Origin: an uncultured Pseudohongiella sp.
Lineage (GTDB): Bacteria > Pseudomonadota > Gammaproteobacteria > Pseudomonadales > Pseudohongiellaceae
Direction of reading: 5' to 3'
NCBI GenBank assembly: GCA_902537815.1
Contig: CACBCS010000002.1
Location: 1-64,000 of the forward strand
Length of the DNA: 64,000 bases
Each line of letters begins with the position of its first letter. Positions within the stretch are counted from its first letter, which is position 1. A program made the position numbers and the translations under genes. This document shows positions 8,439 to 16,116 of the stretch, one piece after another. The notes beneath the pieces are model-generated. The model did not search any database and was not told the DNA's origin. It saw only the letters and a program-made list of their open reading frames with translations.

Positions 8439-9986
8439 CTAATCGAAGTTCCAGGCATCGATGAATGAACGCGAGCGAGAACTATCCATTATTTTGGTCG
8501 CCCAATCGACCAACTGTGCATTTTTCGCGGAAAGATCCAAAGACTCTCCGGGATCATTATCTAAGTCATACAATTCGAAAACAGCTTTTGTTTCGGAGCT
8601 TTCATTGTACAAGCGTACTGCTTTCCAGCTTTTGGAAGAATCATCCAAAAATCTGACTGCTTGCGCGTGACCCCCTCGTGTATTGTGGAATTCCCAGTAG
8701 AGACTTTGATGTTGTTCTTGTCCCTCTGCCTGCAATAGGGCTGGCAAGAAAGACAATCCATCATTGTTTGGTGAAACTGTGCCTGCGAGATCAGCCAGTG
8801 TAGGCATAAGGTCCCAGAATGCGGACACATGGTCGCTGCGACTCCCTGGTTGGATTCTGCCAGGCCAACGTGCCAAAGTGGGCATTCGGATACCACCCTC
8901 ATACAGGTCGCGCTTGTAGCCGCGGTAAATGCTATTTGAGTTGAAAAACTCTATATCGCCACCCCCTTCTGGGGTAGGTCCATTGTCACTACTAAAAATG
9001 ATCAAGGTATTGTCACTTATTCCTAATTTTTCAAGCCGATCTATTATTGCTCCAACGCTACGGTCAATATTAGAAATCATGGCAGCTCTTGCAGCTCTTG
9101 GTTTTGGGTGCGGCAAGTAATTCTGTTTTGCAGTGTAGGGTGTTTCATCAAACGATGAATAAGATACCAAATTTTCATCCGGCACTTGCAGCGCAGCATG
9201 AGGAGAAGCATATGCTAAAAATAAAAAAAACGGCTGCTCGTCGGTTGTTTCTATAAATTCTAAGGCAGCATTGTTTAACCTGGTCTGGGCATAGTCTTTC
9301 CTCTGGTAGGGTTCATAACTAGTCAAGTCATAGGGGTCGGCGCCAGCAGGTAAACTCTGATGCGGGTGCAAAAACGCATTATCGAGAGGATAGCGTTCTT
9401 CGTTTTCCCAGAGGTGAGTCGGGAAGTGATTGTGGGCTTGCTTTTGATCCAGGTAACCCAAGAAGTAATCGAACCCGTGCTTGTTTGGCACGCCATATGA
9501 ACCAGGGCCGCCGAGGCCCCACTTTCCTATTAACCCAGTTCGATAGCCTGCGTCTTGCAGCATGGTGGCAACCGTAGCTGTCCCTGGATTCAGGGGCATC
9601 TGGCCGAATTCCTCTTCATCTGTAAAACCGCCTAATTCGAAGTTTCCTCGGATTTGCGTGTGTCCAGAGTGCAGGCCTGTCATCAGAGCAGCCCTGGATG
9701 GTGCGCAGACAGTGTTTCCAGCATAGTGCTGAGTCAGCACCATACCCTCACGCATCATACGGTTTAGGTTTGGTGTCTTAATATGTTGTTGACCAAACGG
9801 CTCAATATCACCGATGCCTAAATCGTCGGCGAGGATGTAAATAACATTGGGTCGGGAACCCGCCGCATTATCGATAGGCGAACGCGCAGACGTCATTTGT
9901 GTATATTGAATCAGGCAGAAGCAAAGCAGTATGAGGGCCGCCATTTGCTGTGTGGTTGTGGCTTTGTGAAAAGTCTTGGTGCTCAT
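8439..9986 (-). CDS. Sulfatase (arylsulfatase-type), exported
   Basis: Type I formylglycine sulfatase of 515 aa that hydrolyses sulfate esters. A hydrophobic signal segment covers residues 15-35. Metal-binding aspartates are at ADDLG (54-55). The maturation signature C94-A-P-S-R98 is perfect, followed by the expected LMTGLHSGH. Further sulfatase motifs are GKWGLGG and the FSSDNGP metal site. It follows the second sulfatase gene by 12 bases, so both are one transcript. Substrate is unknown; sulfated algal or animal polysaccharides are common targets in marine bacteria. No formylglycine-generating enzyme is encoded in the window. Confidence 0.93.
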   Translation of the reverse strand: MSTKTFHKATTTQQMAALILLCFCLIQYTQMTSARSPIDNAAGSRPNVIYILADDLGIGDIEPFGQQHIKTPNLNRMMREGMVLTQHYAGNTVCAPSRAALMTGLHSGHTQIRGNFELGGFTDEEEFGQMPLNPGTATVATMLQDAGYRTGLIGKWGLGGPGSYGVPNKHGFDYFLGYLDQKQAHNHFPTHLWENEERYPLDNAFLHPHQSLPAGADPYDLTSYEPYQRKDYAQTRLNNAALEFIETTDEQPFFLFLAYASPHAALQVPDENLVSYSSFDETPYTAKQNYLPHPKPRAARAAMISNIDRSVGAIIDRLEKLGISDNTLIIFSSDNGPTPEGGGDIEFFNSNSIYRGYKRDLYEGGIRMPTLARWPGRIQPGSRSDHVSAFWDLMPTLADLAGTVSPNNDGLSFLPALLQAEGQEQHQSLYWEFHNTRGGHAQAVRFLDDSSKSWKAVRLYNESSETKAVFELYDLDNDPGESLDLSAKNAQLVDWATKIMDSSRSRSFIDAWNFD

Positions 9987-9998
9987 TGTTTATAAAGC

Positions 9999-11855
9999 TT
10001 AATTATCTAGGTGGTCCAGGCGCAGAGTCAAATTAGATTCCTCATCCGACGTCCACTGGGCCGGGAACATGTCCTGGCTGACTTCAATCTGGTAATCATG
10101 AAAGTCCTGAAGCAAAACTATAGTATTTAGAATGATCATCGCTTCTATTGTATTGTCAGTTTTGCGTAGCGCATCGACGAGGTAAGGGCCGGGATTTTCT
10201 GCATGTACTAGGCCGAGAAATTCAGCAGCGCGCACCCGTACAAGATTTTCGCTGTCTCCAGTTGCCATGCTCTGAGCGATCTCGGTAAAGGTTTGCGCTT
10301 CTTCTCTGAAACTGCTCAAGACTATCAGCCCCCAATATCGCACCCAGGGGTCTTCTGACTTCAGAGCAGTCTCGATGTCTTCTGTAACGTCATCGAATGA
10401 CTGCAAGCCCAAGTCTGCGATATCAACCAAATCAGCGATACGAGCACTGTTCTTCCGACCGAATGAGACGGGGTCATCAAAAGCTTCCGTAAATAACATG
10501 CTTTCAGGAAACATGCTGAGGTCATTGATAGACTTAACGCGGCCATTTAATTCCTGTCGCATCTCAATTAGCACGTCAGCATAAGCAGGGTCCTTCGCAA
10601 GGTTTACGGTTTCGAATGGATCATCGCCAAGATCAAATAATTGCTCTGCAGCTCGTGGTTCAAAGAATTGCTTTTGAGTTTCGTCAAGTGAGCCTGCCCG
10701 ATACAACTCCCACCATTCAGCATATGCGAGCATGCGATACCGATACTCGTTAAACAGAGCGTCGACGTTGAAGGGCTGATAATTACGGATATACTTTATG
10801 TTCCCTCTGCGCAATGTCCTTACATGGTCGATTTTCTCATCGAACCGATCGGCATAGCCAAAGACTTCATTTCGACTATTAACTTCCTCAATACTCACCC
10901 CGGCACCGAGGAAGGGTCTGCCGTCCATGTGCGGTGGTATGTCTATCCCAGCCAAATTTAGAATAGTTGGTGCGAAATCAATAAAGCTCACAAACCCTTT
11001 GATGCGAGAGCCATAGTCTGCATCGACCAAGTGTTTCCAATTTTTCGGTATATAAATTACTAAAGGGACGTGCAAACCATTTTCATAGGCGTATCCTTTT
11101 CCTCTAGGAAGCACTCCGCCATGATCTCCGAAATAAAAAATAAACGTGTCATCCAGCACACCGTCTTCTTCCAGCATCGCAATATAGTCTGCAAAATAGT
11201 TGTCCACACGAACATGATTATCTAAATAGCGCGCGTGGGTATAGCGAAACGTTGGTGTGTCAGGAAAGTATGGAAACAAGGCGACTGAATCAGATGTGGT
11301 TTTATTCACGGTTATCTCCATTTCTTCTCTCGAGAAATGCAGACTACTTTCGTGAGTAATGGCAGTGTTCTGTACGTGCAAAAACGGCTGCCCAGCTTTT
11401 CGATTACGCCAATGTGCATTAGGAGAAGAATCGTTCCAGCCTTCGCCAGCGATCACATTGTAGTCGGTTTTACTATTGTTGCTTGTGTAATATCCGGCCT
11501 GTTGCAAGTACCAAGGATACATTTTCCCATTATCGGGCATAGGAACCAATTTTGAGCGACGATGGTATTGAGTTCCTATGCGTGGAGCATATGCGCCTGC
11601 AATTAAGGTAGTTCGCGCAACGGAACAAACCGGCGCATTCGAAAAAGCGTGCTCGAAAACTAACCCATGCTTGGCCAAGCCTTCGATCGCCGGCATCGCG
11701 ATACCGGCTTCACTGTATATGCGGCTAAAGTGGACCGAATTGTCTTCGGACGTAAGCCACACAAAATTCGGTAGATCAGCCGCATATGCGCTGAAGCAGG
11801 AAATCAGCAGGCCCGTCATAGAGATAATAAGTTGTATAACTTTCATAGCTTGCAA
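9999..11855 (-). CDS. Sulfatase with atypical CSVAR signature and HEAT-like C terminus
   Basis: 618 aa, exported (hydrophobic residues 5-25). The WLTSEDNS metal-binding start (35-40) and the FYFGDHGG site identify the sulfatase fold. The catalytic-cysteine signature reads C77-S-V-A-R81, with V where the consensus has P or A. After the catalytic domain, roughly residues 480-600 look like HEAT-type helical repeats (SEDPWVRYWGLIVLS; NLVRVRAAEFLG), as seen in some SEDN-type sulfatases of heparinase-like clusters. It leads the two-sulfatase operon. Whether its cysteine is converted to formylglycine is uncertain. Confidence 0.9.
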   Translation of the reverse strand: MQAMKVIQLIISMTGLLISCFSAYAADLPNFVWLTSEDNSVHFSRIYSEAGIAMPAIEGLAKHGLVFEHAFSNAPVCSVARTTLIAGAYAPRIGTQYHRRSKLVPMPDNGKMYPWYLQQAGYYTSNNSKTDYNVIAGEGWNDSSPNAHWRNRKAGQPFLHVQNTAITHESSLHFSREEMEITVNKTTSDSVALFPYFPDTPTFRYTHARYLDNHVRVDNYFADYIAMLEEDGVLDDTFIFYFGDHGGVLPRGKGYAYENGLHVPLVIYIPKNWKHLVDADYGSRIKGFVSFIDFAPTILNLAGIDIPPHMDGRPFLGAGVSIEEVNSRNEVFGYADRFDEKIDHVRTLRRGNIKYIRNYQPFNVDALFNEYRYRMLAYAEWWELYRAGSLDETQKQFFEPRAAEQLFDLGDDPFETVNLAKDPAYADVLIEMRQELNGRVKSINDLSMFPESMLFTEAFDDPVSFGRKNSARIADLVDIADLGLQSFDDVTEDIETALKSEDPWVRYWGLIVLSSFREEAQTFTEIAQSMATGDSENLVRVRAAEFLGLVHAENPGPYLVDALRKTDNTIEAMIILNTIVLLQDFHDYQIEVSQDMFPAQWTSDEESNLTLRLDHLDN

Positions 11856-11891
11856 TCATAAGAAGAGTAAATAAAAAAATACAGTATTGAG

Positions 11892-11918
11892 AAAAGGCAG
11901 TCTTGGGGCTGTCTTTTT
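11892..11918 (-). terminator. Bidirectional-looking terminator hairpin
   Basis: GGCAG and CTGTC pair (one G-U) around an 8-base loop, flanked by AAAA on the left and TTTTT on the right, so it can act on both strands. It immediately follows the stop of the 55-aa minus-strand fragment at 11918 and precedes the sulfatase operon start. Confidence 0.65.
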
Positions 11919-12085
11919 CATTTGGCAGTGAGCAATGACCTTCGCTGCTCCATGTCTGCGGGTGCTATTCGTTGCGTTTGCCGCAACTCTAAACCAACAA
12001 AGATAAGGGAGCCAATTACTCCAAGTACGCCAAGGAAATTCGCGACTCCAGTGAATGATATTGCTGCGGGTATTTTTGAAGACAT
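11918..12085 (-). pseudogene. Truncated copy of the LELRQ membrane protein family
   Basis: Reads as 55 aa. The first 40 residues (MSSKIPAAISFTGVANFLG onward to GLELRQTQRI) match the N termini of the 167-aa and 156-aa proteins at 13954-14457 and 13483-13953. The homology then stops and an unrelated 15-residue tail runs to a terminator. The upstream 12100-12155 segment also matches the 3' end of the 14454-14741 gene. This is a decayed duplicate of the operon; a short membrane peptide could still be made. Confidence 0.7.
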
Positions 12086-12099
12086 GACTAGACTCCTAG

Positions 12100-12155
12100 T
12101 TATAGTTCATCAATTACTTTTTCGACCTTTATTGGAATAGTTGAAATGGTGATTT
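12100..12155 (-). pseudogene. 3' remnant of the 95-aa gene family
   Basis: The minus strand encodes KITISTIPIKVEKVIDEL followed by TAA, nearly the same as the last 18 residues of the 14454-14741 product (NITISTIPIKDEKVINEL). The rest of the gene is gone. Together with the 11918-12085 fragment it shows that a two-gene unit was duplicated and then eroded. Confidence 0.65.
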
Positions 12156-12721
12156 TCGAAGACAATTAATCATCTAAGCTTACTAGTATGCAGTGAGAGA
12201 AAACGCACGATAATGGTGCGCTATGCCTTCTGTGATGCAATTTATTTCGGAATTATGAGATCTTCGTTACAGAAGCCAAATTACTTTGACATTCAGGCAA
12301 TCCAATGGTCCTATCAAATACGTTGTTTTTCGCTACATTCCAGAATACAAATTAGTAACCAGATGAGACTGTTGTTCAAAAAATCAGAATGCGAGGAGCA
12401 CAAAATTTTGAATCTCTCGTTGAACTAGAGACAGCGGTCAGCGGATCAAGTGCTTTTGAAGAGTATCGAAGCGAAGTAGGCGATGTGCGCGAATTACTCA
12501 ATACTTCGTTGATAACACCAGTGATGAACTGGCCTAGAAACTAGCAAAATAGGGTAACTACATTGTCTAATCACCTGTTCCTAAAGGGATGATCGGGCCT
12601 TTAATTTACGCATAAATCGATTACTCAAAGGCCCTAATTTGCGTCTGCTAAGGCTGCGATTTGGCCTTGCAGACTGCTTACAAGATTGCTGACCATAAAA
12701 TAGTCTAAAAAGGAGACCATA
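12156..12721. other. Gene-poor segment with one weak 51-codon frame
   Basis: No secure gene. A plus-strand frame at 12389-12544 (starting MRGAQNFESLVELETAVSG) could be a remnant or a tiny gene, but it has no ribosome-binding site. The last part presumably carries the promoter of the 143-aa gene, whose AAGGAGA site is at about 12710. Confidence 0.4.
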
Positions 12722-13153
12722 ATGTACAAACTCATTTTATTGCTGGCCACGCTTTGCGCCGGTATAACATTTCCGCTTGCTGGCTATAGTTTCGATGTCA
12801 CAGGAGACAGAGCAAATCTTTCTGGCACAATTACTTCAATCGAATTGACTGACGAAGGTGGAGTCCTAAATGTTGTGTCTGACAATGAACTCTATGGCAA
12901 AACTTGGCTGACTTATAATATCAACTTAGATAACCCTAACTCCGTAGATCAAGGCTCTTTTAGTGGGAGGGCCACTGCGATTAATACTGACGGATCGAGA
13001 GCAACCTCTACCCGTCAAGGGGTTTGGAGTAGGGACGGATATATATATTCATTTTACTCGCTAGATGATGCTAGTGATGGTAACCAATACATATGTATTA
13101 CGACAATGAACTTACAAGATGACTCCGTGGAAATGCAATTTTATCCGAAGTGA
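12722..13153 (+). CDS. Exported small protein with DG-QGVW-SLDDA motif, copy 1
   Basis: 143 aa with a clear signal peptide (LILLLATLCAGITFPLAGYS), then about 120 mostly beta-strand residues. An AAGGAGA site precedes the ATG. The segment GRATAINTDGSRATSTRQG, then VWSRDGYIYSFYSLDDASDG, matches the 116-aa protein at 15346-15696. Family and function are not recognised; the alternating strand pattern suggests a small beta-barrel. One copy is exported and the other lacks a signal peptide. Confidence 0.75.
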   Translation: MYKLILLLATLCAGITFPLAGYSFDVTGDRANLSGTITSIELTDEGGVLNVVSDNELYGKTWLTYNINLDNPNSVDQGSFSGRATAINTDGSRATSTRQGVWSRDGYIYSFYSLDDASDGNQYICITTMNLQDDSVEMQFYPK

Positions 13154-13175
13154 GTAGTGCAGAATTTAGAATGGA

Positions 13176-13195
13176 GGGGGAGCAGCAGCTCCCCC
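13176..13195. terminator. GC-rich hairpin without T tract
   Basis: GGGGGAGC and GCTCCCCC form a perfect 8-base stem around AGCA, 22 bases after the stop of the exported protein gene. No T run follows on either strand, so termination is uncertain. Confidence 0.35.
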
Positions 13196-13234
13196 CTAAC
13201 AAACTGATCGGATAACAAAGATCCATCATTCCGC

Positions 13235-13489
13235 TCATTCAGTGCCCGCGCGACACTGCCTGAACTCATCAAACAGAAACACAGTCACCATCTTCCGCAC
13301 ATGACTGGCTAAAGATACGTCTTCGGGTTTGTCTGGTAGTACCCGCTTGTAGAAGAAATCACGCCAGTTGTTCCAGCCATCTTCGTAAGCCAGGACTTCA
13401 AGTGCTTGCCAGTATTCACGCTCCAAAGCTAAACAGCTTCGCCCGCTGTCTAGGTCAATGTGACGCTGTTCTAGATATCTTCTCAGCAT
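13235..13489 (-). CDS. Ribbon-helix-helix-like small protein, copy 3
   Basis: 84 aa, the last gene of a four-gene minus-strand operon. It shares the opening RRYLEQRHIDLDSGRSCLAL and most of the central 60 residues with the 8040-8282 product, diverging at the C terminus (FLFDEFRQCRAGTE). The LEREYWQALEVLAYEDGW region resembles RHH_4 domains. It overlaps the upstream gene by seven bases. As the promoter-distal gene it could be the operon's own repressor (inference). Confidence 0.7.
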   Translation of the reverse strand: MLRRYLEQRHIDLDSGRSCLALEREYWQALEVLAYEDGWNNWRDFFYKRVLPDKPEDVSLASHVRKMVTVFLFDEFRQCRAGTE

Positions 13490-13953
13490 TCTTCATATTC
13501 CCAATCCAAGACGATTTCAGAGAGAGCGGCATTTGAAAAGGTGAGAGCTAATTCGCTGATAGAGCGAAATTTACATATGCCATAAAGGTTTCGCATAGCG
13601 GCAACTTTAGAAGTCCAAACTCCTTCATCTATTAACCCTAGTTCATGCTGAAGATGGTCATTTTCATAAAGCATCCAAAGTTGATAGGCGGCATTAGCGC
13701 CAAGGTTAAAGTGGTCTTCACTTAAGTTGTTTGTAACCATATCTTCCCAATTAGCTGGGTTATCAGGATAGGAGAACGTGCCAATGATATCTACTAAGGT
13801 GTCAGTTCTTGCTTGTTGTTGTGACGCTAAAGCGATTATCTGTGATTGTCTCAGCTCCAATCCAACAAAAATTAATGAACCAATGACACCAACTACGCCT
13901 AGGAGATTGGCAATTCCAGTAAATGATATTGCTACGGGTATTTTTGAAGGCAC
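13483..13953 (-). CDS. Membrane-anchored LELRQ-family protein, copy B
   Basis: 156 aa. Residues 9-32 form one transmembrane helix (FTGIANLLGVVGVIGSLIFVG) ending in the hallmark GLELRQ. The remainder is a soluble, mostly helical domain. Similar proteins with a single helix followed by a Q-R-Q/N stretch are widespread hypotheticals. A GTG start at 13953 follows the upstream stop with no gap, and GGAG lies eight bases before it. It differs strongly from its neighbour outside the first 40 residues, so the pair arose by an old duplication or by shuffling of the anchor. Confidence 0.75.
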   Translation of the reverse strand: MPSKIPVAISFTGIANLLGVVGVIGSLIFVGLELRQSQIIALASQQQARTDTLVDIIGTFSYPDNPANWEDMVTNNLSEDHFNLGANAAYQLWMLYENDHLQHELGLIDEGVWTSKVAAMRNLYGICKFRSISELALTFSNAALSEIVLDWEYEEC

Positions 13954-14457
13954 CTAATTTTCTCCTGAACCTTTTATTCTACTTTCAATCAAGGCTTTCC
14001 ATTCAGGAGGATAAAGTCGTTCTACTAAACCTAAATCTTCCCATCTTTCATAGATTTCCATACTGACGATGTCATCAAGCGTCCTTTCCAAGGCGATTTC
14101 GTCCAAAAACCCCTGTTTATACTGGTAAAATTGACTTTCCATCCGCCATTGAACGGCTGTCTCCCAGGCTATCATCCTGCGTAATTCAGTTTCTGTCAGA
14201 GCACCAGCACCAAGAATTGCTGTCTTCACCATTATTTCAGCCAGGTCACCTGATGCGGCAAGATTTCGCTGCGCTTGCTGCATTTCACTCAAGCGTGTTT
14301 GATATGCATTCGTCATCGCAAGTCTTTTGTTTTGTCTAAGTTCTAGCCCGACAAAAACAAGAGACCCGATAATTCCAATTACACCAAGAAAATTGGCTAC
14401 TCCAGTAAATGATATTGCTGCGGGTATTCTTGAAGACATGACTGGACTCCTATTCAT
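13954..14457 (-). CDS. Membrane-anchored LELRQ-family protein, copy A
   Basis: 167 aa (or 161 from the internal ATG giving MSSRIPAAIS). One transmembrane helix (ANFLGVIGIIGSLVFVG) ends in LELRQN, followed by a helical soluble part (YQTRLSEMQQAQRNLAASGD and WETAVQWRMESQFYQYKQGF). It resembles common hypothetical proteins in which a membrane anchor precedes a four-helix-like domain; no function is known. Its start overlaps the upstream stop by four bases (ATGA). It is one of three copies in the island. Confidence 0.78.
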   Translation of the reverse strand: MNRSPVMSSRIPAAISFTGVANFLGVIGIIGSLVFVGLELRQNKRLAMTNAYQTRLSEMQQAQRNLAASGDLAEIMVKTAILGAGALTETELRRMIAWETAVQWRMESQFYQYKQGFLDEIALERTLDDIVSMEIYERWEDLGLVERLYPPEWKALIESRIKGSGEN

Positions 14458-14741
14458 AGCTCATTAATTACTTTTTCGTCCTTTATCGGAATAGTTGAAA
14501 TGGTGATATTGATTCTTTCCTTGAAGTCAGTTCCTTTGTCGAAGGTGCTTACGGGGAGAATCCTATCCATAAGTATCTTCTGAGCTGCCGTTTGATTCTT
14601 GTGAGTGTCATCAACAGCAGTCTTTACGACCGTCTCTATGACCGTAGGAACGTCTGGATGCTCCAAAAGTGTTTGTTTCAACTCAATCTGCCTAGCCCAC
14701 ATCCCTGCTGGTCTGCCACGTTTGACGGAGGTTTTACTCAT
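14454..14741 (-). CDS. Small basic hypothetical protein (KRGRPAG start)
   Basis: 95 aa, first gene of the four-gene operon. The N terminus is basic with KRGRPAGMWARQ. The middle (TVVKTAVDDTHKNQTAAQKILMDRILP) resembles the helical, repeat-like segment of phage small-terminase or DUF5681-type proteins, which bind DNA; the likeness is weak. Its stop overlaps the next start (ATGA). A remnant of its 3' end sits at 12100-12155. Function unknown; DNA binding is inferred only from charge. Confidence 0.65.
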   Translation of the reverse strand: MSKTSVKRGRPAGMWARQIELKQTLLEHPDVPTVIETVVKTAVDDTHKNQTAAQKILMDRILPVSTFDKGTDFKERINITISTIPIKDEKVINEL

Positions 14742-14795
14742 CGTGTGTCATGCCTTAATATTCAACTAAACTTATCAAGTCCTAAGGAGTTCAGA

Positions 14796-15173
14796 ATGCA
14801 AGATTCAGCGAAACAAATCCAAGTCTTTTACGAATTGAAAGTATTGCCAGGTAAAGCTGCTGAGCTGAGGGAAATAGCAGAAAAGATGGTTGCGATGAAT
14901 GCCATCGAAGAGCCTGGGACTCTTGTCTATAATGTCTACTTCAATGATGACGAAACCCTTTTCACATACCTAGAAACCTACAGTGACTCAGAGACTGGTC
15001 TTTTCCATGCAGGTCGGTTTGCTGAAGGTGAATATGTTGGGCAAATCCTTGAGCGGACTGATGGCGGTAGACTTTGTTTCTATGGTGACATCTCAAGTGA
15101 GTTTAAAAACTGGGCAAAAGACAATGGGTTTGAACCCGAATATTTCAGTCTGATAGATGGCTTCGTCCGTTAA
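14796..15173 (+). CDS. ABM-like (antibiotic biosynthesis monooxygenase fold) protein
   Basis: 125 aa. The ATG at 14796 has a TAAGGAG site seven bases upstream, better than any earlier start in the frame. The pattern FYELKVLPGKAAELREIAEK, then EPGTLVYNVYFNDDETLFTYLETYSD, is that of dimeric alpha-beta barrel ABM proteins, in which a strand, a helix and an E-x-Y/E-x-W strand recur. These include cofactor-free monooxygenases and heme-degrading enzymes, but many have no known reaction. It diverges from the four-gene operon, with about 50 bases between the starts. Confidence 0.75.
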   Translation: MQDSAKQIQVFYELKVLPGKAAELREIAEKMVAMNAIEEPGTLVYNVYFNDDETLFTYLETYSDSETGLFHAGRFAEGEYVGQILERTDGGRLCFYGDISSEFKNWAKDNGFEPEYFSLIDGFVR

Positions 15174-15312
15174 TGCTAAAGATAGGAAAGGTCGATTACT
15201 TTTATACTCCAAGAGAAAAGGTGGTTGCGGTTTCCAGAAGCATTGGATTGTTTCAGGAAGCCGCGATTTTTTTGTGGGAGCTAGACCGCACACTTTCTCT
15301 AACAATCGAAGG

Positions 15313-15342
15313 AGAGAGCCAGAACTGCCTGGCTCTCTTTTC
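15313..15342 (+). terminator. Strong hairpin terminator between converging genes
   Basis: AGAGAGCCAG and CTGGCTCTCT form a perfect 10-base stem with a 6-base loop, followed by TTT. It lies 140 bases after the ABM-like gene and directly beside the stop of the minus-strand gene at 15346, so it may serve both. Confidence 0.7.
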
Positions 15343-15345
15343 CAG

Positions 15346-15696
15346 CTAAACAGAAAAGACCTTCACATTCGTCTTCATCTCGAGCATATCGGCTTCTATA
15401 ACAGCATAATTTTGGTCTCCATTAGTGGCATCATCCAAACTATGAATAGTAATAATATTGCCTTCTCGCTTCCAAACACCCTGCAAGGTTGCGCCGATAG
15501 CGGAACCATCCTCCATTAATGCTCTAGCTTCGCCATCAAAATTACCTGCATTTTTTGTCGCGCTGTTTGAGTAAAGATTGTGGCTCGCAAAAACTTTTCC
15601 GTACTTTCCAACATTTCCTTCGGAAACCAACGTAGACCCGCCAGGGATTGGGATTACCGAAGTAATTTTCATTTCTGATTCAGCTATTAGCTCCAT
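15346..15696 (-). CDS. Small beta-rich protein with DG-QGVW-SLDDA motif, copy 2
   Basis: 116 aa without a signal peptide; the start has an AGGAG site. It aligns with the C-terminal two thirds of the exported 143-aa protein (GEARALMEDGSAIGATLQG, then VWKREGNIITIHSLDDATNG). It belongs to an unrecognised family of probable small beta-barrels. A cytoplasmic copy and an exported copy on one island suggest related binding roles in different compartments (inference). Confidence 0.72.
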   Translation of the reverse strand: MELIAESEMKITSVIPIPGGSTLVSEGNVGKYGKVFASHNLYSNSATKNAGNFDGEARALMEDGSAIGATLQGVWKREGNIITIHSLDDATNGDQNYAVIEADMLEMKTNVKVFSV

Positions 15697-16116
15697 CTTG
15701 TATCTCCTAGAGTTGAGTTTTATGTGATGAATATCTCGTCTTTAACAGACTTAGAGATTCAGCGTAGTGCTTTAGCATTACCAAGATATGACATGCTAGA
15801 GGGCAAAGCCAGACTCCTAAAGTAACTAGATATTAGAAAGGTTTTTGAATGCTTAAGAAGAGGGCCTTACTGGTAGCTTCACACTCATCTAATTAACAAA
15901 AAGTAGACAGTAAGAGACGTCAGGAGATTATTGAATACGTATATTTACCGCTCTAATTACGATTAATTGAAATTAATTCTCTCCTATTAACGCTCGCATC
16001 ATGTGAGCGATGTATTATCTTCTACCTTATAGGCTTATATCTTCTCGCTTCTACCTTGTTAATAATGGCTATGCCTTGGTCACGTATCCTACCTATTGGT
16101 TCAGCCCTTAATTGTT
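15697..16116. other. AT-rich non-coding segment
   Basis: 420 bases between two minus-strand genes. No frame with a ribosome-binding site, no clear hairpin and no tRNA-like structure is seen. It presumably contains the promoter of the 116-aa gene. Confidence 0.45.

Noticed and set aside
12213-12428. 71-codon open frame on the plus strand
   Set aside because: No ribosome-binding site, no family features and a composition typical of random AT-rich sequence.
12389-12544. 51-codon frame (MRGAQNFESLVELETAVSG...)
   Set aside because: Protein-like composition, but no ribosome-binding site and no homologous copy in the window; kept only as a note on the intergenic stretch.
15157-15519. 120-codon plus-strand frame after the ABM-like gene
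   Set aside because: It runs through a strong terminator and antisense to the 116-aa gene, which has a good ribosome-binding site and a paralogue.
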